Source: Aureobasidium sp. EXF-3400
Taxonomy: Eukaryota; Ascomycota; Dothideomycetes; Dothideales; Saccotheciaceae
Reading direction: 5' to 3'
Length of the DNA: 64,000 bases
Assembly: GCA_024195585.1 (NCBI GenBank)
Contig: SWBL01000013.1
Coordinates: 186,001-250,000, forward strand
Shown here: in pieces, positions 40,628-52,000 of the stretch
Layout of the letters: the number at the start of each line of letters is the position of its first letter
How positions within the stretch are numbered: position 1 is the stretch's first letter
Program-made: the position numbers and the translations under genes
The notes under the pieces: model-generated
Seen by the model: only the letters and a program-made list of their open reading frames with translations
What the model was told of the DNA's origin: nothing
Database searches by the model: none

Positions 40628-41836
40628 ATGGCGTCAGCAGCAAAGAGCGCATGCCGCACAGCAGCGCGCCAATTGCGCAGCCACCAATACTCGCACATCC
40701 ACCCCATCACACGACCATTCAGCAGCACTCGCCGCATCCTCGACGACGCAGCAGACAAGAAAGAGGCATCCTCTGCAGGCTACTTCAACCAAGCCTTCTA
40801 CAACCGTCTCGACCGTGATGACAAAGCCACATACAACACCCTCACTCCTGCCGATCGCGAGAAGATGGAGAAAGTGGAGGCCGCCCTGCGCGACGAATTC
40901 GCAAACGACAGCCGTACCCACCGCGAATTGGAAGAACAGATTGCAGCCGAGTTGGAGCATTTGGACATGACATTCCCTGCTGGACCCGTGGAAAGAGCAC
41001 CCAGAAACCAAGGTTTCTTCCAGATGGGCGAAAAGGAGGATATTGGTCCTGATGAGGATGATTTCCAGGGAGACGACATTTCGAGTTTGGGACATGCCGA
41101 GTTGGAGCAGACGAGGGAGATTAGAGAGTATGCGCGTTTGGCTGGTTGGGAGATGCCTCTGCTGGCGAGTACGTGATCATCCTACACCTGTACACGCTGT
41201 ACTCTCAATACTGACAGCGACACCTTAACAGATCTCACAAAACCCTACACACCGCCTACGGCAGCCACACCCCTCCGCTTCCGCTACACAACCTACATGG
41301 GCGAACAACACCCCGCCCAACGAAAAGTCGTTGTCGAATTCGACCCCCAAGACCTCTCCCTCTCTCCCGCCCACACCCAAAACCTGGTCAAGCTAGCCGG
41401 CGTCCGCTACAACCCAACCTCCAAACTCGTAAAGATGAGCTGCGAAGACCACGAGACCCAAGCACAGAACAAGCGTTACCTGGGCGACACCATCAAAGCA
41501 TTGATCGCAAAGGCAAAGTCTCCAGAGAGCGCGTGGCTCAAGGATGTGCCTGTGGACTTTAGACACGCTAAGCCCAAGACCCGATACCAGTTCCCTGACG
41601 AGTGGCTGTTGACCGAAGAGAGAAAGAAGGAGTTGGAGGCTAGGAGAGAGGCTAGACAACTGGCTGAGCAGACAAGGAAGGACAGTCCAGCTGGTTTGAT
41701 TGACGGTATCAAGCAGATCGAGGAGGCCAGGAATATCGACTTGGCTAGCGTCGAGGCTCCCATGATGGCAGAGGCCAAGATGCCCATGGCCAAGGGCAAG
41801 CAAGGCAAGAAGGAGATGAGACAAGGAAGAGCATAG
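40628..41836 (+). CDS. RSM24: Mitochondrial ribosomal protein mS35 (Rsm24), one intron
   Basis: Spliced from 40628-41168 and 41232-41836 (381 aa). The 63-bp intron starts GTACGT and ends TAACAG, rebuilding an Asn. The N-terminus is a mitochondrial targeting sequence (ASAAKSACRTAARQLRSHQY, then RPFSSTRR with a likely cleavage site). The mS35 domain follows: YFNQAFYNRLDRDDKATYNTL, then PAQRKVVVEFDPQDLSL, LVKLAGVRYNPTSKLVKMSC and NKRYLGDTIKALIAKAK, the block that defines mitochondrial small-subunit protein S24/S35. The C-terminus is Lys/Glu-rich. It belongs to the 37S mitoribosomal subunit. Length is in the usual range for filamentous fungi. Confidence 0.9.
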
Positions 41837-41997
41837 AGCCTGTCCTGACAAACACACTTGTACGATATTTTCTTCATCTTCATTGTAAAAAAGTTGAAAG
41901 CACCTGAACATATTGAGATGGACATTGTTGCTACTTCTCTTTCTGATCTCCACAGATTCTCACAACAGCGACGAAAAGCGACAACGAACACAAAACA

Positions 41998-43404
41998 TCA
42001 AGGCCAAGCACCTCTCAACATCCTCTTTTCCTGCCACGGAAACCGTCCCCAAATCTTACTCAACCCATCCTCGAACGCCACATCCTCTTTTTTCAAATGC
42101 TCCGGCCTCAACCACAATGCTTCCTGATTAACATCGACAAACTCGTTTCTCGTGATTGCGATGTTGAAAGCAAAACTACTCCTCGCAAACCCCGCTAGAC
42201 TCGAACTTCGTCTAAGCACTTCATAGTCGACAAGCCCTTGTTGGTCCCATGTGAGATTCTCGAGAGCCTCGAGGTCAGAGCCAGAAAGCAAGGCAGACTT
42301 CGAAGTAACGTTGAAGGAGTGTAGATGCCATGCTTTTTCCGTAAAACGAGATATCTCAGTAGCGTTGCCGCTGGCCACGTAGATGACCGAGAGATCGTGC
42401 TCAACGGCTTGAGAAAGGTAGGCATCGGTTTGACCGGTATAGTTTGCATGTGCGGCGGCTCCTTCGTCGTTGAGCCAGCCAGCGGCTTTTGCATCGCTCT
42501 CGGTGCGTAGATGTGCGCCGAGGAAAGCCGACTTGTAGTATGGAAGGCGAGGGTCGATGCTGTGGAGATGGTATTTGAGAGCGAGGTTGTACGTTACTAT
42601 GGCTGCAAGTCTGCGTACTTCGGGTATCAGGCGAAGGGAGCCGCCGAAATCTCTACGTACGGCTGCAGGTAAGGCGCGAGTGTCAAGTCCTTCCCAGAGG
42701 CTGCGCCCAACGCTGACTAGAGTTGTCTTTTGTGGATCATAGTCTGGCTGCACAGATAGCCAGTGGTTAAAATTGTCCACCGCTCCTTTTGGCGTGTTTG
42801 GCGTGGGTGTATCAAGAGTCTCGGGATGTATATCCAGTCGCATGCTGGGCATACCGTAACGGTTCTGTAGGGGAGGAACCAAAGAATGGTCCTTCGATGG
42901 CATGTATATATCCATCTTCGGACACGCTGCTGCAAAGGTGGCTACAAAGTGGTCGGTGTCGAAGAAGGTGTCAAAAGGTATTTTGCCATTCCAAAGAGCG
43001 CTCAAGTCTGCGGCGGACCGCGACTGGAAACTTGGCAGCATGATTGACGATCCAGTCAAGATGGCCAAGCTGAGAAAGTCGAATATGTTGCCTCGAACAT
43101 TGCCAACGCCACCATTGGCATCATCTAGGTCCAGCACGACGTCCGGTCGCCATTTGATATCTGGCCTTCGACAGAGTAGAGCAATGGCCGAACGATTGGG
43201 TGAATTGCCGATTTGGTTTTCCATCCATTCTTGAATGAACGTTTCGCGATCTATGGTCCACGCATTGTGTAGCGGTATGTGATGACTGACGAAGAGAGGG
43301 TTGCGCACCCGAAAATGCCAGGCTAGAAGCCAAAGTGGAATTGTTGTAAGCAACAGTCCAGCTATGAGCTGTATTTTAGGACCTGCTGAGATTAACACTG
43401 CCAT
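41998..43404 (-). CDS. O-fucosyltransferase-like type II membrane protein
   Basis: 468 aa, single exon. Residues 9-31 (PKIQLIAGLLLTTIPLWLLAW region) form one signal-anchor segment near the N-terminus, giving a luminal catalytic domain in the secretory pathway. The body resembles fungal proteins related to GDP-fucose protein O-fucosyltransferases: GGVGNVRGNIFDFLSLAILT (the usual substrate-binding start), SAFLGAHLRTESDAKAAGW (the conserved Arg of the sugar-nucleotide site), then VIYVASGNATEISRF and DYEVLRRSSSLAGFARSSF near the end. Several N-x-S/T sites fit a luminal location. The donor and acceptor are not known for this fungal group, so the name is by fold resemblance. Its 3' end lies 161 bp from that of RSM24 (convergent). 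Confidence 0.65.
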   Translation of the reverse strand: MAVLISAGPKIQLIAGLLLTTIPLWLLAWHFRVRNPLFVSHHIPLHNAWTIDRETFIQEWMENQIGNSPNRSAIALLCRRPDIKWRPDVVLDLDDANGGVGNVRGNIFDFLSLAILTGSSIMLPSFQSRSAADLSALWNGKIPFDTFFDTDHFVATFAAACPKMDIYMPSKDHSLVPPLQNRYGMPSMRLDIHPETLDTPTPNTPKGAVDNFNHWLSVQPDYDPQKTTLVSVGRSLWEGLDTRALPAAVRRDFGGSLRLIPEVRRLAAIVTYNLALKYHLHSIDPRLPYYKSAFLGAHLRTESDAKAAGWLNDEGAAAHANYTGQTDAYLSQAVEHDLSVIYVASGNATEISRFTEKAWHLHSFNVTSKSALLSGSDLEALENLTWDQQGLVDYEVLRRSSSLAGFARSSFAFNIAITRNEFVDVNQEALWLRPEHLKKEDVAFEDGLSKIWGRFPWQEKRMLRGAWP

Positions 43405-43608
43405 GTTGACTTACGTGAACAAACAGGCGGACGTGGCAAAAGTGCATCTCAAGAACTTTTGGCCGAGGGGTACTTCTGATCCCTTGCTTCGTGAGTTCAA
43501 CTCACCACAGTCGTGAGGAACATGTGCCAAGCCTGTACTAATTTTTTATCATATGGTCTGGGAACTCGTAGGTAGAAGTAGCTAGCATGCAAGCTGATTT
43601 CTGTCTCT

Positions 43609-45111
43609 CTACCGAGTAGCCTGACCATCCTGCTTCAAATCATCAACATGGCTTGCGTGCGCGAGCAAAAATTTGCAGCACGTCAAGGTGTATTTACATG
43701 CCCTTGTCCAAGCTTCCTCTTGGTTGAAGGTTCCAAGCTTGATACTGTTGTCACCAATCTTGTCCTTGTTGATTTTGTAGGGGAGCTTGCGACTCAGGGC
43801 AGATGCACCAACGTAAGAAGGAGACTGCTCAACGTGCTCACCCAGCTGTCGGAGGCATTCCAAAAATGCAACCATCGCGTTGTCAAAGCCACGATGCAGG
43901 AAGCCCAAACCGAGAGGAAGGTCACTATTGCAGAACAGGTCCAAGGCAGTAATCTTGGGCTTTCCTGTCCGCGATTGGTCATTCGCTGGGTACTCCAGCT
44001 TCTCAATCTTGGACGTGGACCCTATGGGAAGAGGTCTGTAACCATGAAAAGTGTAGCCCAACTTTTCAGCAACCACAGTCAGCAGTAAGACGCAAAGTCC
44101 CCAAGCAGCATTGATCTCTGTCCACTCGACAGAATGATCTGCAAGTTTGCCCAACCTCAAGCCATTGATTGTACCAAAAGGGCCGTCATGATCAATGCAG
44201 AATGAGTCGTTGTAGACATTTGTCCGCTGCAGAGTCTCGAGTAGCTTAGTGTCAAACTGTAGCTGGTTGAGAAGGCTGTCATTCTGCTCCCTGAATTTGG
44301 TGACGGTATCATCGAACTCGTTGCGTTCTCGCCAAAAAGCAGCTTCCTCTTCTTCGAGCTCGGCTTCTTCGCGGTTCAGAGCAGCAATTTCTTCCTCCAT
44401 GGCAGCCTTCTCGGCTTCGAGAGCTTCCAGTTCCTCCAGAGCTTTTTGTTCTTGTTGTTTGGCGGCAGCCAGAGCTTCACGAGCTTGACGTTGCTCCTCT
44501 TCTGATGGCACATCTGCCTTGGCCTTTTTTAGGAATTCGGCATATGCCTGGCGTTCACGGTTGGCAGTAGTTTGCCTTTGTTGAAGGCCTGCAAGCAGAA
44601 GATCGGTACATTCCGAACATATGGGATGGTCAATGTCTGAACGAGAAGATAAGATCTCCCATAATCGCAAGCTCTTCTCCATGTCGGCAGAGAGGCTGGA
44701 GGAGTCATGTTGCTCGGATGACTTTGCATCTTTCTCGAGGACTTTCTTCGAAGGACTTGGATCTTCTGGGGACAAAGGGCCAAGCTGAGATTCGCTCAAC
44801 ATAACATAAGACATGGTAGGATTGAAATTAGTGGCAGTCTTCTGAGGGGCGGGTATAGAGCGTTTCTGCTGAGCGGGGCCAGCATTTTGAGCAGCCTTGT
44901 CATATATATCCCTCCGCTCGCGAGCAACAAGTGTTTTGGGTGGTTGAGGAGTGTGGGATGGTAGAGATGGGGTCGAGTCTTGCAGGTCAGCTCCGATCGA
45001 TACAGATCAACAAAGATTATACACACCGACTAGAATCTTAAACGAGGAGGGATTGAGATGGTCCAGAGAAGAGTCGAGTTTCAAGGGAGTTCTGCATTTT
45101 TGACAATACAT
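43609..45111 (-). CDS. VPS30: Vps30/Atg6 (Beclin 1), one intron
   Basis: Spliced from 45111-45027 and 44978-43609 (484 aa). The 48-bp intron starts GTGTGT and ends TGCAAG. The first exon gives MYCQKCRTPLKLDSSLDHL, the conserved Beclin start with a CxxC pair; without splicing this is lost. Later come SYVMLSESQLGPL (the BH3-like region), a long coiled coil rich in Glu and Ala (about 160-260), and the evolutionarily conserved BARA domain beginning NVYNDSFCIDHDGPFGTINGL and ending in the ALGFLHRGFDNAM-like and YTLTCCKFLLAHAS blocks. Beclin is a core subunit of the class III PI3-kinase complexes with Vps34 and Vps15 and drives autophagosome formation and vacuolar protein sorting. The gene faces SCM3 across about 350 bp. 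Confidence 0.95.
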
Positions 45112-45465
45112 GGTCAAGGTATATAGAGACAGTGCCGAGCAGAAGCATGAGAGAGGAGCAGTTTATGCACGGAAAGGAAGAGCAGGTTGTACACTCATGA
45201 GGCAACAACGGGCACGGTCATGTGTTGGACAGGCTCATATGAAATTGGCCGAGTGCTTGATGATATTCGAATGCAGGTCGTGTGATTGATGGAAGCAGCA
45301 TGGAAGGCGCGATCGAGTCGGCCAAGTTGCCGGAACGGGAAGTTGCGTCAGCCCCGCGGCCACAATTCACGACTCGAACGCGTCCACCTTGATTTCTTTG
45401 TCCTGTCGACACAAACTCTGGACATGTGAGATGCCAACCACCACCACGCTCACCTCAGATGCGCC
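45112..45465. other. Divergent VPS30/SCM3 promoter
   Basis: 354 bp between two head-to-head genes. Contains a TATATAGAG-type stretch near 45119-45127 close to VPS30. Likely a shared regulatory region. Confidence 0.45.
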
Positions 45466-48192
45466 ATGGCGTTCGATGAATATCTTCGAGCTCGCAGCTC
45501 ATCCAGAGATGACGCCGACAGCTACGACACGGACGAATACCAACGCGGCCGACAGCGAATTGACCTGAAACTCAAAGGCACCTTTGAGCGCATCTTTGAG
45601 AAATATGCCAGGGACTTTAGTGGTGTCGGCGATGAAATCGACATGGAAACTGGCGAGGTTGTCGTCGACAACGGCCACCTGCAATACATGCAACACGAGC
45701 GAGACACTGGCAAAAGCGCTTCATCCCGCTTCGTACGAGCCTTTGCCGATGAGCTGGAAGTCGAGGATGGCCATGACGATAACGACGATGATGATGAGGA
45801 CAACGGCTTGCATCAAGAGCCCGTAGAAGACGAGGACGAACTCCACCAAGCCCCTGACGATGATGAGGATGAGCTCCAACACGAACCTCGACAAGAGGAC
45901 AGTCAAGATGAGAACGAATATGGACGAGAAGAGGAGGACGTCAGTGATGACGAGGATGGCGACTACGAGGATGAGGATGCGGCAGTTGAGGCTGGCGACG
46001 AGCAGTCGGGCGATGAGTCTGACGATCTGGGCCGCGGACCAGACCATTTCGCTCTCGATCCCCGACTTGCCCAGTCTGATGCGAGGGTTAGCTCAGAACA
46101 GCAATACCACAATACATCCGTCATTCCATCTACCGAAGTCAGCCACTCGCTGCCTCACATCTCTATTGCCGACTCGTTGAACCAGCTCGTCCCACACCAG
46201 GATGCCCATGGAAGAATCGACCCCGAAGCCATTCAGCAGCTCGGCCAGAATATCGCCAACCAGATTGCTCAGTTCCTCGTGCGTGCCACCTCGATCAACA
46301 GACAACCTCAATTCTTCAATGAGCCTCAGAGCATCTGGTCTGCTCCGCCTTTGCCTCAAGACGCTTTCGATCCGCCCTCCTTCTTTGACCGTCAGCGCTC
46401 CGCAATTACTCCAGCACCTCACCGAGCCCCCTCAGTCTGGGACTCCCCTTCTGGCGGCCAGTCGCTATGGGCGCCAGCCGCCTCACGCCCCAAGAAGCGT
46501 CGCAGGCTTCTCAAGCATACCGAGACCTCATTCGATCTTGATCCCACTTTGACTGACGACGCTGGCTTCTCGGACGCACCTTCGTCAAGGAACCGCTACT
46601 CTAAAGAAGAAGACGATTTGATCAAGCGCCTAAAGGAGATCAATGGCTTGACCTGGCAAGAGATCACCGCACGCATGCCTGGCAGAACCACAGGCGGTCT
46701 ATCCGGCCGCTACACTCGTGCCTTGAAGGATTTACCCAGACCAGTTATGATCAAGCGTGAGATTATAGAGATCATGGATGGTGACGATGACGAACTATCG
46801 ACTCCAGGCCCTTCGACTACTGCCAATGCGTCCGGAATGTCGCCATTCCATACTCCACTCTTGCGTCGTGCTATGGACAAGCAAATTGCCCGCCACGGAG
46901 ACAGCGGTGAGATCCCGATCACTATAGGGGATGAAGACGATACAGACTCGCGCGACTCCTCTGCACCGCCGCCGGATAAGTCTAGGAAGAAAAAGAGGAG
47001 GAACGCCAAAGAAAGCGATCATTTACGTGCCATAGTAGGATATCGCACTTTCGACAGTTCGATCCCGGCCGGAAACTTTGGCATCCTGTGCACTGACAGT
47101 CCAGCGCGGTATACCGCAGAGGAGCACAATCTGAACTTCTATGGACCCACCAGTGGATTTGGCGTGCTGAGAATGACCAAGCCGCAAAAAGAACAGAAAC
47201 AACCCAAGAAGATGGATCCACCTCGTGAAGCACCCGGACACACTACTACGAGATTCACTCATTCAGCACCCCATCTGCGTGGCAATTTGGCAAATACCCC
47301 AACCAGTACTCTCAACCTGTTTGCACGCGCTGAGCAGTATCTGAAAGCTAAGGGTCTTTCTGCTGCTAGTCTGGCTACCTCGCAGCTTCGTGCCATGTCA
47401 TCACTTCAGGCAAATCAACGTCTGAACAGTAGTTCCGCAAGGATGAGTAATGCAGGTGGACCAGTTACAACAATGCCTCCTCCACCTGCCAGACCTCGTG
47501 CAGAGCCTGTTTTCCAAGGAAGCTCGCCATTGCCAGCTCATCCGCCTCCCCCTTACAGCGCCAACCCTCCATCTCGAGCAAGCACACCTCCTCGTGTACA
47601 CACACCTCTTACACGTCGTACCGAGCCCATGGTGATCGATACAGAGAACGATGGCGATGTTAGTGACTCGTCAATGGATACTCCAGCGACAGCGAAACGC
47701 TACGCCGATGCACTAGACACGACAACCATGACCAACGGCCCGTATTTTCTCTCCAACCTGCCACCACCTCCAAGCCCTTTGGTCTCTGTGCCGCAAGCAC
47801 AGTTGCGCTTGCCATCTTCCTCGCCACTCTCCTCTCCTCCACCTTTGCCATCACCAACTTTGTCTCAGACATCTTCTACTGAGGGCCAACACCGCAGTGT
47901 ACGGAGCTCTACCCGCCAAGCAACCAAAAATTCCCTGCTCCCGCCTGGACCTGGCGAAGTTGCAAGAATGAAGTTGCCTGCTCCAACTGCATCTCTTCGT
48001 AAAAGTACATCGACCCCATCTGCATCTCTTAAGAAGAGTGTGTCCACCATCACGCCCAAGACAGTCGCTACGCCTAAGACACCAATGACAAGGTACGGCA
48101 CTCCTATCAGGGAGACAGTAGGTAGAAAAGAGATGTTGAAGAAAAAGGCCATGGCCGAACCTGATGATGGATCAGAGGATGAACTTGCTTAG
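45466..48192 (+). CDS. SCM3: Scm3/HJURP-type CENP-A chaperone with Myb domain
   Basis: 908 aa, single exon. Residues about 30-75 hold the Scm3 signature: LKGTFERIFEKYARDFSGVG then DEIDMETGEVVVDNGHL. A very acidic stretch follows (residues 100-190, dense in Asp and Glu), which may help bind histones. A Myb/SANT-like domain lies near 375-425 (YSKEEDDLIKRLKEINGLTW and TARMPGRTTGGLSGRYTRAL). The C-terminal half is Pro/Ser/Thr-rich and basic. Scm3 chaperones the centromeric histone H3 variant to centromeres; the Scm3-plus-Myb layout is seen in filamentous fungi. Nuclear, centromeric. Length is far above yeast Scm3 (about 220 aa) because of the long tail. Confidence 0.9.
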   Translation: MAFDEYLRARSSSRDDADSYDTDEYQRGRQRIDLKLKGTFERIFEKYARDFSGVGDEIDMETGEVVVDNGHLQYMQHERDTGKSASSRFVRAFADELEVEDGHDDNDDDDEDNGLHQEPVEDEDELHQAPDDDEDELQHEPRQEDSQDENEYGREEEDVSDDEDGDYEDEDAAVEAGDEQSGDESDDLGRGPDHFALDPRLAQSDARVSSEQQYHNTSVIPSTEVSHSLPHISIADSLNQLVPHQDAHGRIDPEAIQQLGQNIANQIAQFLVRATSINRQPQFFNEPQSIWSAPPLPQDAFDPPSFFDRQRSAITPAPHRAPSVWDSPSGGQSLWAPAASRPKKRRRLLKHTETSFDLDPTLTDDAGFSDAPSSRNRYSKEEDDLIKRLKEINGLTWQEITARMPGRTTGGLSGRYTRALKDLPRPVMIKREIIEIMDGDDDELSTPGPSTTANASGMSPFHTPLLRRAMDKQIARHGDSGEIPITIGDEDDTDSRDSSAPPPDKSRKKKRRNAKESDHLRAIVGYRTFDSSIPAGNFGILCTDSPARYTAEEHNLNFYGPTSGFGVLRMTKPQKEQKQPKKMDPPREAPGHTTTRFTHSAPHLRGNLANTPTSTLNLFARAEQYLKAKGLSAASLATSQLRAMSSLQANQRLNSSSARMSNAGGPVTTMPPPPARPRAEPVFQGSSPLPAHPPPPYSANPPSRASTPPRVHTPLTRRTEPMVIDTENDGDVSDSSMDTPATAKRYADALDTTTMTNGPYFLSNLPPPPSPLVSVPQAQLRLPSSSPLSSPPPLPSPTLSQTSSTEGQHRSVRSSTRQATKNSLLPPGPGEVARMKLPAPTASLRKSTSTPSASLKKSVSTITPKTVATPKTPMTRYGTPIRETVGRKEMLKKKAMAEPDDGSEDELA

Positions 48193-49010
48193 TGGCTGAT
48201 GTCACTTACAAACTTTTTGCTTCTTGCTTTCTTGTATATCGTTACTACATACTTCAACCTGCATGGAATCGGAGTTTTGCGCGTAGGGACTGGGAGACGG
48301 ACGTTTTAAAGCATTGCGCTTGTCAATCACAAGCATGGAGTTCTGGCTCGATGAAGGCTTCGTTTTGAGCATGCGAGATTAGCATGACAAGACAGACAAT
48401 GATCCAAAAGCATTGATAGATGAAACAAATGTATATGTATATCTCATAAATCCACAACGGGGTCATTCTGCTCTCCCATCCCTCAGTCAGTTTATGATCG
48501 CAGATAAACCAGAGCTAGACACTGAACTCGCTTTAGAATGTTCATGATATGTTCATGGCACATCTACCAGCTGGTCAAGCTACACTACCCACTCTCTTAC
48601 TTTTGTGAATTGCCGTGGATGCCTTCCTTCTTCCCCTTGTGCTAGAGTTTGTGACTTCTACCGGGCTGCGCCTGTAGTCACAACCAAAATTTACACTAGA
48701 TAAGGACACGATAGTTTTCGAAAGCAGAGGTGTGTCCAGAGAGAGAGCCGATAAGGTTCTTGGTTCCCGCTGGCCACTATCCTGTACCCTAGTAGTATTG
48801 TGCATTTTTATAGCTACACACGTTATATACTTTGGCACACGGGGAGGTTGTGAGGGAGTGTGCAACTATACTCAAGACTGTGAGCGGAGAAGGCAAGTTT
48901 CACTGTCAAATCAATACAATAAGAAGGAAAGAACGAAAGATAATCATCGTTTGCATTAAAGGGGTATGTGCAGAATTGTTTGTTTCCCTTCCTTTTTATG
49001 TCACATATTT
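48193..49010. other. Convergent 3' regions with a hairpin-element copy
   Basis: Between SCM3 and the CHD gene, which end toward each other. Includes a copy of the dispersed element at 48725-48830 (listed). AT-rich, no gene seen. Confidence 0.4.
48725..48830 (+). mobile_element. MITE-like element, copy 3 (diverged)
   Basis: Matches copy 2 (63331-63425) through CAGAGG.GTG..CCA..GAGAG, CCGATAAG, then CCTGTACCCTAGTAGTATTG and TGCATTTTTATAGCTAC. Its left arm is poorly kept. It lies in the spacer between two convergent genes. Confidence 0.6.
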
Positions 49011-52000
49011 CTACATCATGTGAAATGGCTGCTGTCCTGGCACTGCAGACGGACCAGCGCTTGGGTTCGCACTGCCATTAGCAGCGGCAGCCTTCTTCTC
49101 AGCCTCTTTCTTCTTCTTTTGAACCAAAGTACCTTTCAATCCAGTCAAATACTTCAGGGTCTCTGACTTGAGGTGTCCTGGCTCTGATGATAATTTCACT
49201 GCTCGAATCATCTCTCTGACCTGTGTCTCTGAGTTAATGTGGGGACAGATGCGAGAGAAGCCGTAGTGGGCGAGGCCACAAAGACCGCAATATTCAACGC
49301 CAGCACGCTTGAGAGGGCAGCTTCCCAAAGGATGGAGATGTTGGCATGCTACGCATGAGACCATTTGGGGTTTGCGAGGGGGGTTACCGTTGGATGCTGG
49401 AATCGTGAACTCGGGATCGTAGTTCCGACATGTTGGCACATCGACGCGACGGAAGGTCGGTGGGGCTGGATAATAGTACACGGGTTAGCCTATGTTCAGA
49501 TCACTGTTTCGTCTTCGGCCTGCTGAGGCGGTGGTGGTAGTAGAGGCTGAACGCCAATAATAGAAACATCTTCGTCACTGTCCGCAGTAAGATCAATGAA
49601 ACCTGCAGTTGCTGCGGTGGCGCCGTATTGCTGCATGTGCATCTGTACCTTTCTGGCCTTCCTGCCATTGGATGCTGTAGGGGTAAAGGGCATCTGAGCT
49701 CTTCTAGCAACAGAACCAGGTGTGGCAGGCACGGTGCGCTTCTTTTTCTTGGGCGTTGAGGCCGCTTTCTTCTTCGGTGTTGACGCCGTACTTTTGGTCT
49801 TCTTTGGACTCTTGCGTGGTTTGGTGGGAGTTTTCTTCAAGGAGAGTTCCTTACCAGGTGGTCTGACCAGCTTTGACGCTGTCTTTGGTTGATCAGGGAT
49901 CTGTAGCTCTCCCGGGTCAACAACATCCTCGATCTCTGCTGCAATGCTCTCCTCGTCACTGTCGGCTTGGAAGTCTGTGTCGTAGTCTTCGTCCAATTGT
50001 GCCCGCTTAGAGACACGGACAGGAGAGCCTTCATCCATGCCTTTAGGTCTTTCGATGTTATCGGGACCATCTTGGTTGGTGCCATCACCATAGTCGATAG
50101 TCTGTGGTAGTTAGCAAATGTTTGATCAAAGTCAAGAGGGAATACGTTACTGCTTTGGCTCGACGACCTCTTCCAAACGCCTGCTCCGCAGCGGCAGCTT
50201 CGACTGCTGCAATCCTCTCGCGCTCTTTAAGAATCTTGTCCCATACATCACGATCAGGGGCCACCTCGGCTGCTTCTGGACCTTCGAAAATGGTCTCTTC
50301 CAGCTCGTTGTTGGCCCAGACTCTTGCGAACGAGAAAGTGGATTCTGCGGATTTGTCTTCGCCAGCCTTCGTGTGCTCGATGTGACTAACTTCGAGCAAC
50401 CTGTCAATCGAGGCTGGGTCATATTTGATGTCTTTGTCTCCATCATCGTCGAACAACTCCTTGGTACCGTGGCGAAGAATGCCTTCGAGATCACGGTCTG
50501 TAGCATCTTCTGCGTCCATCTGCTCGATCAAGACGTGATCGAGTGCCATCTTGCGTCGACCATAAGACATGATCTTCTCTTCCGCACTGGCACGAGTGAC
50601 AATCTGGAAACAAAGAACCTTCTTCTTTTGACCGATACGATGAGCTCGACTGAGTGCCTGGATATCTTGATGAGGGTTGAAGTCGGGATCCAGAATGATA
50701 ACAGTGTCCGCAGTGGCCAGATTGATACCCACACCTCCAGCACGAGTTGAGAGCAGGAAAGTGAATAATGGAGAGTCGGGTGCATTGAACTCGTCAATAC
50801 GCTTCTGCTTCTCCAAACTGCTGATGGTGCCATCGAGACGTTGACACCTCATCTGCATACCATCGAGGAAGTCCTCCACCATTGTGAGCATGTCAAGGAA
50901 CTGAGAGAAGATCAGGACACGGTGACCACGCTCCTTAAGCTTGGGTAGAAGCATCTCGAGCAGCTGTAGCTTTCCACTGGCATCGACAAGGTTGCGATGG
51001 CTGACGGCTTGTGACACATTTCTCTCTTCAATCTCGGTGCTGTAGACAAAGGGATGGCAAAGACATTTGCGTAGCTGCATGAGAATGTTGTTCAAACTAG
51101 CACGCTCTGTAGGTCTGAGCTCCTTTGCCCCCTGGAAAATGGCGCGCATGAGATCAGGGTTCTTGGCAAGGATCGTCTTGTACAACTTCTTTTGGACTGT
51201 TGACATCGAAACAGGCACGATAACCTGAGCCATGGGAGGGAGGAAGGTAAGGACCTGAGCCTTGGTACGGCGCAAGAAGAAAGGGCGAATGATGCCGTGT
51301 AGCTCCTGGATCTTGGCTTGGTCAAGTTCTTGAAACTTCTCCTCAAGTTGACTGGCATCAAATGTGTCGTCCAAGAATTGTAGAAGGTTGAACAGCTCAC
51401 GTGCATTGTTCTGCAAAGGTGTACCAGTCAGAAGAACTTTGAAAGGAGCCCTAAGAGATGACAATGCAGAATAGAGTTGCGACTTGTCACTCTTCAAGCG
51501 TTGTCCTTCGTCCAAGATAAGTGCCTGCCAGGGGATGGACTTGAAGAACTTGCGAGCGCTATCGTCCGCAGCGCAGTCATAAGATGTGACCACAATGTGA
51601 CATCTCAGCTCCTTACTATCACGAGCGAAGAGTTCATAGCGGTAGGTAAGATCGCGCGCTTCCTTACTGCCGAAGTATGCAACAACCCTCAGAGATGGGG
51701 CCCATTGTTTGACTTCACGACGCCAGTTGGCACAAGTTGAATTTGGTACAACTACCAAGAAAGGGAAACAATTCCAATCTTGGACCAAGGTGGCGAGGAA
51801 AGAGATGATCTGAATAGTTTTTCCAAGACCCATCTCATCAGCCAAGATGGCATTTTTGTGCGTGTACCACTTATAGTAGAGCCAGTTGAGACCTTCCATT
51901 TGGTACTTCATGAGCTCTCCTCCGGTGATGTTGCTGGGTTGTTTCTTCTTTTCGAGCTTGGTGGCAAAGTCGAGAGATCTTGCCTTCTCGAGTCGAGTTT

